This document shows, one piece after another, positions 1-5,159 of a stretch of 5,159 nucleotides of DNA. The DNA comes from Deltaproteobacteria bacterium (lineage in GTDB: Bacteria > Desulfobacterota > BSN033 > UBA1163): contig VGSD01000244.1 of the NCBI GenBank assembly GCA_016875155.1, positions 1-5,159 on the forward strand. The letters run 5' to 3'. Positions within the stretch are counted from its first letter, which is position 1. Each line of letters opens with the position of its first letter. The notes beneath the pieces are model-generated. The model did not search any database. It worked only from the letters and a program-made list of their open reading frames with translations, and was not told the origin of the DNA. A program made the translations under genes and the position numbers.

Positions 1-1051
1 CGATGGTTTTCTTTTTGATACGTTCACACTACCCAAAACCTCTCACCCCGCGATTACAGCTCGTATCAAAATCTTAGCAGAAATGGACATCACTGAGACA
101 AGGCTTCCCCAGGACGGGAACTTCAATGTCAAGATGGAGAACCGTGGTTTTGAGATCAGAGTCTCTACTTTTCCGACGATTTATGGCGAAAATGTGGTCC
201 TCCGTATCCTGGATCAGACAAGCCCTCTTCTCACGCTGGAGGACCTGGGGTTTTCAGAGGAGATGTTAGTCCAATTTAAACACCTTCTCCGGAAGACCAC
301 AGGGATGATACTGGTCACCGGTCCAACTGGAAGCGGAAAAACAACAACCCTTTACGGCTCTCTCAATCTGATCAACTCCGTCGACAAGAATATCATCACC
401 ATTGAAGATCCGGTCGAATACCGACTCTCTTTAATCCGTCAGACGCAGATCAACCCCAAGGCAGGGATCACCTTTGCCTCCGGCCTGAGGTCGATACTCC
501 GTCAGGACCCGGATGTAATCATGGTGGGCGAAATCCGAGACCTTGATACCTCTGAAATTGCCATCCAGGCTGCCCTCACTGGCCATCTGGTGTTAAGCAC
601 CCTTCATACGAATGATGCGCCAGAAGCGATCACCCGGCTTCTGGATATCGGTGTTGAACCCTATCTCATCTCATCCTCTGTGATTGGCGTCCTGGCGCAG
701 CGGCTGGTCAGAGCCATCTGCCCTCACTGTAAGACGAAGGTTCCTCCGGATGAAGACGTATTGAAGGAAGTTGGAGATCAGATTTCAAGATTGAAAGGAC
801 CCTCCTCTTTTTCCCGTGGAAAAGGATGTAAACATTGTAAACAGTCGGGCTATCTGGGAAGAAAAGGGATTTTTGAGCTTCTCATTATAAATGATAAAGT
901 GAAACGCTTGATCTCGGAAAAGGCTTCCTCTTTTTCTATCCGCGATGCAGCCCGTGAAACAGCAGGGCTCATCTCTCTCCGCGAGGATGGTTTGATGAAG
1001 GTCTTGAAGGGAATGACCACACGGGAAGAAGTAGACCGGGTCGCCTACTAA
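1..1051 (+). CDS. GspE/PulE/PilB-family type II secretion / type IV pilus assembly ATPase, C-terminal part (5' partial)
   Basis: This is a hexameric cytoplasmic motor ATPase that drives assembly of type IV pilin or pseudopilin fibres at the inner membrane. The first full codon is at base 2. The frame is open to the left edge and already reads family sequence there (RIKILAEMDIT, then RLPQDG), so the Met codon at base 83 is internal and the true start is upstream. About 349 residues are visible; the family usually has about 560, so the N-terminal domain is missing. Seen in order: the Walker A loop GPTGSGKT (bases 320-343), the Asp box TIEDPVEY, Walker B IMVGEIRD, the His box LTGHLVLSTLHTND, and a CPHC-x32-CKHC tetracysteine zinc site. 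The ending LREDGLMKVLKGMTT is also typical. The gene is convergent with the pilin operon. GspE, PilB and MshE cannot be separated without the N-terminus and neighbouring genes. The family call is very secure; the subtype is not. Confidence 0.96.
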   Translation, partial: DGFLFDTFTLPKTSHPAITARIKILAEMDITETRLPQDGNFNVKMENRGFEIRVSTFPTIYGENVVLRILDQTSPLLTLEDLGFSEEMLVQFKHLLRKTTGMILVTGPTGSGKTTTLYGSLNLINSVDKNIITIEDPVEYRLSLIRQTQINPKAGITFASGLRSILRQDPDVIMVGEIRDLDTSEIAIQAALTGHLVLSTLHTNDAPEAITRLLDIGVEPYLISSSVIGVLAQRLVRAICPHCKTKVPPDEDVLKEVGDQISRLKGPSSFSRGKGCKHCKQSGYLGRKGIFELLIINDKVKRLISEKASSFSIRDAARETAGLISLREDGLMKVLKGMTTREEVDRVAY

Positions 1052-1158
1052 TGTCTATATGTTGGATGAATCTACATTTAAACTGTAGGGCAAGCCTTTA
1101 GGCTTGCTTGAAGCCCTACCAATAGCAGGGCTAAAGCCCTGCTCTACATATAGATATT
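1050..1158. repeat. Intergenic palindromic element: long outer stem enclosing two GC-rich hairpins
   Basis: Almost the whole gap between the convergent genes can fold on itself. The outer arms 1050-1062 and 1146-1158 pair over 13 positions with one G-T wobble; the core TCTATATGT / ACATATAGA is perfect. Inside are hairpin 1 (1090-1096 with 1101-1107, GCAAGCC loop TTTA GGCTTGC) and hairpin 2 (1124-1131 with 1136-1143, AGCAGGGC loop TAAA GCCCTGCT). A further GTAGG (1085-1089) pairs with CCTAC (1115-1119) around hairpin 1. The left outer arm includes two bases of the ATPase stop codon. The design resembles REP/BIME-like or MITE-like interspersed repeats found between genes in many environmental bacteria. 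No clear target-site duplication is visible. Membership of a repeat family is an inference, because only one copy is in the window. Confidence 0.75.
1085..1143. terminator. Possible bidirectional transcription terminator
   Basis: The two strong stem-loops at 1090-1107 and 1124-1143 lie exactly between the 3' ends of two convergent transcription units. There, a structure that stops polymerase from both sides would be expected. Neither hairpin is followed by a good T-run on either strand, so this is not a textbook intrinsic terminator. It may only protect 3' ends, or act together with Rho. The call rests on position and stem strength. Confidence 0.35.
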
Positions 1159-1182
1159 TCTATCGTCTGCAATAAATTGGGA

Positions 1183-1860
1183 TTAACGAAATAGGTTGAA
1201 CTTGATAATCCAGTAAACGGCCGCCAGGCCATCCCTCCAGTTGATCTTTTTTCCTTCAGAATAGTCCCTTCCCCAATAAGAGATGGGAACCTCATAGACG
1301 CGGCAACCCATCTTGGCAATCTTGGCCGTGAACTCAGGCTCAAACCCGAACCGATCGCTCTCAATCTTAATTTTTTTAAGAACTTCGGAGCGAAAAGCCT
1401 TATAGCCAGTTTCCATATCCGATAGATTAAGGTCGGTAAACATATTGGATAGTGTCGTCACAACCTTATTTCCAATATAATGCCAGAAATAGAGGACCCG
1501 GTGTGTCCCTCCCTGAAACCTCGACCCATAGACCACGTCCGCGACACCGTCAAGGATAGGAGCAATCAATTGAGAATATTCTGAAGGATGATATTCCAGA
1601 TCTGCATCCTGAATGATCGTGATCTCTCCTGTAATTTGGGGAAGACCCGTCCGTATGGCCGCCCCTTTCCCTTGATTCTTCTCATGGAAGAAGGTCTTGA
1701 TCCCTTCGCTATGCTCCTTGAGAATGAGAGCCGTTCCATCGTTGGAACAGTCGTCAACAACAATAATCTCCTTCTCGAAGGGGGCTTCTTTCACACGTTT
1801 GATGATTTCGAGGATCGTCTTGGCTTCGTTATAGACTGGAATGATGATGGAAAGTCTCAC
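1183..1860 (-). CDS. Family 2 glycosyltransferase, DPM1-like polyprenyl-phosphate sugar transferase
   Basis: Probably a cytoplasmic-face enzyme that moves a sugar from a nucleotide donor to polyprenyl phosphate; donor and acceptor are inferred from the DPM1-like family. With the GTG start at 1860 it has 225 residues. Motifs: SIIIPVYNE (4-12), VVDDCSNDGT with D36/D37 and D41, NQGKGAAIRTG (62-72), the metal-binding D85-A-D87, GSRF (112-115), DMETGYK (148-154) and RFGFEPE (170-176), all typical of this GT-A group. There is no obvious C-terminal membrane anchor, unlike CsbB- or GtrB-type enzymes. Start choice: the GTG overlaps the upstream TGA as GTGA, and AAGGAG lies 7 bases upstream. A GTG at 1884 has GGAGG 5 bases before it and would add eight residues. 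An ATG at 1908 is in frame but would overlap the upstream gene by 52 bases. It is the last gene of the operon and is likely coupled to the YfhO-like partner. Confidence 0.93.
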   Translation of the reverse strand: MRLSIIIPVYNEAKTILEIIKRVKEAPFEKEIIVVDDCSNDGTALILKEHSEGIKTFFHEKNQGKGAAIRTGLPQITGEITIIQDADLEYHPSEYSQLIAPILDGVADVVYGSRFQGGTHRVLYFWHYIGNKVVTTLSNMFTDLNLSDMETGYKAFRSEVLKKIKIESDRFGFEPEFTAKIAKMGCRVYEVPISYWGRDYSEGKKINWRDGLAAVYWIIKFNLFR

Positions 1861-4343
1861 CTCTGTGCTCCTTTTATTTTCCACAAATTCCTCCGTAGGA
1901 TTACCCATCCAATCAATAAAAGTGCTCCGCCGACCAAGGTGATGCCAGCGCCCAGTTTAAAACTAATGGGATCAAACATGAAATCCACTCGATGTGACCC
2001 GTTGTTAAGTGTTATAGCACGGAAATGATAATTGGCACGTAGAATTTTTTCCTCTCTCCCATCTACAAAGGCTTTCCAGCCAGGATAGTGAGTGTCACTT
2101 AGCACCAGAATGGATTTCTCGTCTGTCCTCACCTGTAGTGACAACCGATTATTCGTCTCAGAGATGAACTTCACAAATTTCTTCTCATCCCCAATTGTTA
2201 AAGAGTCGGGCGTAGAATTTTGATGATTCCATTGAGGGACCTCTTCTAGTAACACCTTCCTGCCCGACTGAAAATCCTTGTCAACCATCTCCGGTAGAAT
2301 CTCTTTTGGATCCATCACCTTAAAGTCTTTTACAATCTGCGCCTTTGGAGAAGGCTTTTTGACCCTGTATAACTTAATGGTCTCCTTCCTTAAAAGCTCC
2401 TCCCTTTCTCCTTCGAGTCCTTCCAATCTTGCATAGATCAGTTCAAACCTGGGGTCTTCTTCGAGCGAAGTAACGGAAATGACATACTTGACTCCATAAA
2501 CGTCCACAAGATGGCTTGACGAAATGGACGGAAGATTTATAAATTTTCTGTAAAGGTCATCGTTCTTCTTTAATCGAACCACATCAATCCCCCAGATATC
2601 ATGAAAATGATAGATCATGTTCAAGGATGGCAGATGCTTCTCTTTAATGAGATCGAATGGAACAGCATTGCCCAACAAGATGGGCGTATCCAGATTGATG
2701 GTTTTCGATGTCGAAAAAATTCTGAAAGGTCCTTTTTCCAAAGAGATGGCTTCCACAATTTTAGTCTTCCGGAAATAATCGTCCGTTTTTTCCTTACCAT
2801 AGAAACCCATATTGCCGAAGAGATCGGCAATGAGGAAAATAATAAGCGATACCTTTGCCCATCCTTTCCATCTCACCTCAAAGCCTACCCTGAATAGAAG
2901 AAAAAACAAGGTGAGATAAAAGAAAAATCTCTTAGTGTGAAAGAGGTTTGCAGAGAGGTGATTAAATTGAGGAAAGTCTATTTCTCTCGCCTTAAGAAAA
3001 TGCTCGATCTGTCCGTGACCCAACACAAGAAACAGGAGTGTACATCCAGAAATAAGGGAAAATCCCATGAGGAGATGCTTAAATGTCTTACCCTCTCTCT
3101 CTTTTGAAAATTGCCGGAGGCTCTCAAAACCCAAACCTGCAGTCACGGCAAGGGCAAGAATGAAGATATAGAGAAACTTAACCGGATATCGGATTCCATT
3201 GAAAAACGGGACATACTTAAACACAAATGGGTAAAGGGGATTATATTTTCCGAGAGACAAAAAAAGGGAGAAGATCATAAGGGCTAGAAAAAAAGGCCGG
3301 TTTCCACTGATTTTCCTCACCCAACCCTCCTTCTCATTGGGGAAAGAACCAGGGTAATGGATAAAAAAGAATATCAGGCTCAATATAAAAGGCAGTCCCC
3401 CCGTATACATGGTCTTCAGCCAACATTGAGTGATCCAGTATTTCTTCATATCCAGAAAATAGCCATAGGCATCAGGTAAAAAGAAGAGAAGGATATCCTT
3501 CGGGGTGAAACTCCAGACCGTTGCCTCGTGATAGGAAATTCCTTCCCCCCGTATCGAGTGAAGCCAGAGTTCAAGAAATGGGAGGAGTTGAATCGCAGAA
3601 AAAATGATAAACGCAATGGAAAGGATGAGAAGAGACCGGATTCCAAAAGCGATTCTTTTCCATCGTCTTTGCCCTTCTTCTGCCCATTGATCAGAAGTGA
3701 CTGGTAAAAATATCATGAATAAAAGTACAAAGAAATTACCATAGACCACTTCAATCCCCCCTCCCAGAAAAGAAAGGGTGGTGAAGATGGCGGTGATCAC
3801 CTCATTTCGGATTCCCGGACGGATCAGTGCCCTTCTGAAAAAGAGTAGGATCAGGGGTGTCCAGACAACCGAAAGGAGGATGTTGAGAAGGCTATGGACA
3901 GAAAGGAAATATCCTCCGAGCATCCAGACCAGACCTGAGACGAGAGATCCCGTTGAGCTTACCTTCAGGTCTCTCATAAAGAGATAGGTAAACAACCCGG
4001 CTAAAAAAAAGTGGAGAAGGATGATGGAATTGAAGGCAATATCGAATGGAAGTAGAAAGAAGAGACCATTCAATGGATAGAGCACCCCATTCTGTGGATT
4101 GGCAAAAAAAGGGGCGCCTGAGAACTGGTAGGGGTTCCATAAGGGAAAATCCAGTTGTTTCAGACTCTCTACCCAGAAAAACCTTGGAGGAATAAAGTAG
4201 GGGGCGAGGTCCCTCTCAGTCAGAAGATATCTCTCTCCGAAGAGGTCATAAAAAAAGAGGATTGAGGAAAACAAAAGGGTCAGAACAGCCAAAACGTCAG
4301 CTCTTTTGACCCTTTTGATGAGTCTTTTTATCTGGTTGATCAC
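1857..4343 (-). CDS. YfhO-family GT-C type integral membrane glycosyltransferase
   Basis: This 828-residue polytopic inner-membrane protein is expected to use a polyprenyl-phosphate sugar and transfer it to an acceptor outside the cytoplasm, as proposed for Bacillus YfhO working with the GT2 enzyme CsbB. A basic N-terminus (KRLIKRVKR) precedes the first membrane helix (about 17-35). An outside loop follows with T42-E-R-D45, a GT-C-like candidate catalytic Asp, then the family signature LWNPYQFSGAPFFANPQ (68-84). About 12 hydrophobic segments run to residue 515. A large soluble region (about 515-790) contains the family motifs VDVYGVKYVIS (613-623), DTHYPGWKAFVDGR (750-763) and RANYHFRA (769-776). 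A last helix spans about 798-816. The length is normal for the family. The GTG at 4343 is the furthest possible start, since an in-frame TAG lies just upstream. It begins 19 bases after the pilin stop and overlaps the GT2 gene by 4 bases. The true sugar and acceptor are unknown. Confidence 0.9.
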   Translation of the reverse strand: MINQIKRLIKRVKRADVLAVLTLLFSSILFFYDLFGERYLLTERDLAPYFIPPRFFWVESLKQLDFPLWNPYQFSGAPFFANPQNGVLYPLNGLFFLLPFDIAFNSIILLHFFLAGLFTYLFMRDLKVSSTGSLVSGLVWMLGGYFLSVHSLLNILLSVVWTPLILLFFRRALIRPGIRNEVITAIFTTLSFLGGGIEVVYGNFFVLLFMIFLPVTSDQWAEEGQRRWKRIAFGIRSLLILSIAFIIFSAIQLLPFLELWLHSIRGEGISYHEATVWSFTPKDILLFFLPDAYGYFLDMKKYWITQCWLKTMYTGGLPFILSLIFFFIHYPGSFPNEKEGWVRKISGNRPFFLALMIFSLFLSLGKYNPLYPFVFKYVPFFNGIRYPVKFLYIFILALAVTAGLGFESLRQFSKEREGKTFKHLLMGFSLISGCTLLFLVLGHGQIEHFLKAREIDFPQFNHLSANLFHTKRFFFYLTLFFLLFRVGFEVRWKGWAKVSLIIFLIADLFGNMGFYGKEKTDDYFRKTKIVEAISLEKGPFRIFSTSKTINLDTPILLGNAVPFDLIKEKHLPSLNMIYHFHDIWGIDVVRLKKNDDLYRKFINLPSISSSHLVDVYGVKYVISVTSLEEDPRFELIYARLEGLEGEREELLRKETIKLYRVKKPSPKAQIVKDFKVMDPKEILPEMVDKDFQSGRKVLLEEVPQWNHQNSTPDSLTIGDEKKFVKFISETNNRLSLQVRTDEKSILVLSDTHYPGWKAFVDGREEKILRANYHFRAITLNNGSHRVDFMFDPISFKLGAGITLVGGALLLIGWVILRRNLWKIKGAQR
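1868..1873 (-). promoter_or_regulatory. Ribosome binding site deciding the GT2 start
   Basis: AAGGAG on the minus strand lies inside the last codons of the YfhO-like gene, 7 bases before the GTG at 1860. Together with the GTGA overlap it argues for translational coupling and for the 1860 start rather than the longer ATG form. A second site, GGAGG 5 bases before the GTG at 1884, means an eight-residue longer product cannot be excluded. Confidence 0.7.
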
Positions 4344-4357
4344 AAAGAAATGTGACT

Positions 4358-4363
4358 ACCTCT
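4358..4363 (-). promoter_or_regulatory. Weak, distant Shine-Dalgarno-like site before the YfhO-like gene
   Basis: AGAGGT on the minus strand begins at the last base of the pilin stop codon and is 14 bases from the GTG at 4343, which is far from optimal. With a GTG start this suggests low translation, or translation helped by ribosomes finishing the pilin gene just upstream. That would suit a membrane enzyme needed in far smaller amounts than pilin. Confidence 0.35.
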
Positions 4364-4746
4364 CACCATGTCGCCGTGGCAGCCACTATTGTTCCATAGG
4401 TTGTTGGCGCCTGCATTTGCGTTGGCGATATAGTAAAAAGGTAGGTATATCCACCTACTGTCAGCGTGAAGTTTGTAGCATTAAAGGCGTAGGTCGCTCC
4501 CTGAATATTCGCATTGTTCACAATCTGGTCCATGGTATAAGAAGGGACCGTCCCTTTTAAAAGGCGATCGCCAAACACGAGTGCATTCGAGCTTCTTAGA
4601 GCACCCAGTATCCCTCGTGCTGTCCCATTGGCAGCATCCCGTGTCAAATCGACATATCTCGGAATGGCCACTGCCGCTAGAATACCGATGATGACAATAA
4701 TGACAATCAATTCAATCAACGTAAAACCCTTCTGATCTTTCATCAT
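4363..4746 (-). CDS. Type IV prepilin (prepilin B), MSHA-like major or minor pilin
   Basis: Structural subunit of a type IV pilus or pseudopilus. The 127-residue precursor starts MMKDQKG, followed by the class III signal G|FTLIELIVIIV. PilD-type peptidase would cut after Gly7 and methylate Phe8, and the conserved Glu5 of the mature chain is present. The mature 120-residue chain has the hydrophobic helix, then a DLTRDAANGTARG helix and RSSNALVF, resembling MSHA-type pilins, and a Thr-rich C-terminus ending in Trp. There are no cysteines, so no disulfide-closed D-region can form. Two adjacent ATGs (4746, 4743) are possible starts; GGGAGG is 5 and 8 bases from them respectively, so 4743 may be the one used. 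It lies 35 bases after a near-identical pilin gene and 19 bases before the YfhO-like gene. Whether it is a major or minor pilin cannot be told. Confidence 0.94.
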   Translation of the reverse strand: MMKDQKGFTLIELIVIIVIIGILAAVAIPRYVDLTRDAANGTARGILGALRSSNALVFGDRLLKGTVPSYTMDQIVNNANIQGATYAFNATNFTLTVGGYTYLFTISPTQMQAPTTYGTIVAATATW

Positions 4747-4751
4747 CTCCC

Positions 4752-4757
4752 CCTCCC
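4752..4757 (-). promoter_or_regulatory. Purine-rich ribosome binding site of prepilin B; 35-bp gap between the pilin genes
   Basis: GGGAGG, within the longer purine run AAAGGGAGGGGGAG, gives a strong site 5 bases before ATG 4746 and 8 bases before ATG 4743. The rest of the gap (4758-4781) is AT-rich and holds no GC-rich hairpin or clear -35/-10 pair. The two pilins are therefore probably on one transcript without an attenuator between them. Confidence 0.7.
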
Positions 4758-4781
4758 TTTATTAATTTAAATAAAGCTTCC

Positions 4782-5159
4782 TTACCACGTCGCAGTGGCA
4801 GCCGTAATGGATGCATAAGTCGTCGGGGCCTGCATTTGTGTCGGCGAAAGCGTAAAAAGGTAGGTAAAGCCTCCTGCTGTTAACGTCACATTGGTCGCAT
4901 CATAAGCATAGGTTACCCCTTGAATATTTGCATTGTTGATAATCTGGTTCATCGTATAGGAAGCAACCGTCCCTTTTAAGAGACGGTCTGCGAAGACAAT
5001 CGAATTGGCACTTCTCAATCCTGCCAATACCCCCCTTGCAGTGGCATTAGCTGCATCCTGAGTTAAATCGAGGTATCTCGGAATGGCCACCGCCGCTAAA
5101 ATACCAATGATAACAATGATTATGACAAGTTCAATTAATGTGAAACCTTTCCTTCCTTT
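4782..5159 (-). CDS. Type IV prepilin (prepilin A), paralog of the downstream pilin; 5' end beyond the window
   Basis: Structural pilin subunit. The frame is open to the right edge, where it reads KGRKG|FTLIELVIIIV, a complete prepilin peptidase site with Glu5. Only the start codon and perhaps a few leader residues are missing. A GTG at 5090 is in frame but encodes a valine inside the hydrophobic helix and cannot be the start. The mature chain is 120 residues, the same as the neighbour, and by hand alignment differs at 25 positions with no gaps (about 79% identity). It shares the features of prepilin B: MSHA-like helix (DLTQDAANATARG), no cysteine, and the end TQMQAPTTY followed by a Thr-rich tail and terminal Trp. 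As the first visible gene of the minus-strand operon, its promoter must be to the right. Confidence 0.93.
   Translation of the reverse strand, partial: KGRKGFTLIELVIIIVIIGILAAVAIPRYLDLTQDAANATARGVLAGLRSANSIVFADRLLKGTVASYTMNQIINNANIQGVTYAYDATNVTLTAGGFTYLFTLSPTQMQAPTTYASITAATATW

Larger units (their letters stand above)
4363..5159 (-). repeat. Tandem gene duplication of a pilin gene
   Basis: The two pilin genes are direct repeats offset by 419 bases. They align without gaps across the whole mature coding region and share long near-identical DNA stretches, for example around 4546-4560 and 4965-4979. Substitutions are mostly conservative (Ile/Val, Ala/Gly, Phe/Tyr), which indicates both copies have been kept functional rather than one decaying. 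Confidence 0.85.

Noticed and set aside
83..85. ATG as the start of the ATPase
   Set aside because: Conserved family sequence (RIKILAE) lies in frame before it, and the frame is open to the left edge.
1588..2028. Open plus-strand frame of 146 codons opposite the GT2 and YfhO-like genes
   Set aside because: It lies antisense across two well-supported genes, has no recognisable motif or domain, and its composition is explained by the codons of the opposite strand.
3892..4140. Second minus-strand frame of 82 codons inside the YfhO-like gene
   Set aside because: It sits in another frame of a continuous membrane protein whose hydrophobic helices and family motifs are uninterrupted, so no frameshift or nested gene is needed.
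4306..4560. Plus-strand frame of 84 codons opposite the pilin gene, rich in Arg and Cys
   Set aside because: It is antisense to a clear prepilin and its residues mirror the pilin codons. No ribosome binding site or family feature was seen.
4758..4781. AT-rich stretch between the pilin genes as a promoter for prepilin B
   Set aside because: It has TATA-like runs, but no -35/-10 pair with sensible spacing could be identified, and the 35-bp gap fits a shared transcript.
5088..5090. GTG as the start of a 102-residue protein
   Set aside because: This codon is a valine within the prepilin hydrophobic helix. The same frame upstream encodes the peptidase site G|FTLIE, so the real start is beyond the right edge.

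Overview
The window looks like chromosomal DNA from a diderm (Gram-negative-type), free-living bacterium that makes type IV pili. The evidence is a type II secretion/type IV pilus assembly ATPase, two type IV prepilins, and membrane glycosyltransferase genes with good Shine-Dalgarno sites. The gene mix and the double-hairpin intergenic repeat would suit an environmental lineage such as Nitrospirota or Desulfobacterota. That placement is a weak inference: no rRNA or other phylogenetic marker is present.

Layout: (1) Bases 1-1051, plus strand, hold the C-terminal 349 residues of a GspE/PulE/PilB-family ATPase whose start lies left of the window. (2) Bases 1052-1182 separate two convergent gene ends and carry a compact, highly palindromic element: a long outer stem enclosing two GC-rich hairpins. 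(3) Everything from 5159 down to 1183 is on the minus strand and looks like one operon. In transcription order it reads: prepilin A (right-edge partial, 5159-4782), prepilin B (4746-4363), an 828-residue YfhO-type GT-C membrane glycosyltransferase (4343-1857), and a DPM1-like family 2 glycosyltransferase (1860-1183). Gaps are 35 bp and 19 bp, and the last two genes overlap in a GTGA stop/start.

How the genes may work together: the ATPase would power extension of a pilus or pseudopilus, and the two nearly identical prepilins would be its structural subunits. The GT2 enzyme probably loads a sugar onto a polyprenyl phosphate at the inner face of the membrane, and the YfhO-like protein could transfer that sugar to an acceptor outside the cytoplasm. 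Because the pair sits directly downstream of the pilin genes, the pilins are an attractive acceptor. This would be a pilin glycosylation module organised like the pilA-tfpO arrangement of Pseudomonas but built from a different GT-C family. This is a hypothesis from gene order, not something the sequence proves.

There is no gene-free stretch over 300 bases, and no tRNA, rRNA, CRISPR array, insertion sequence or convincing promoter was seen. The operon promoter must lie right of the window.
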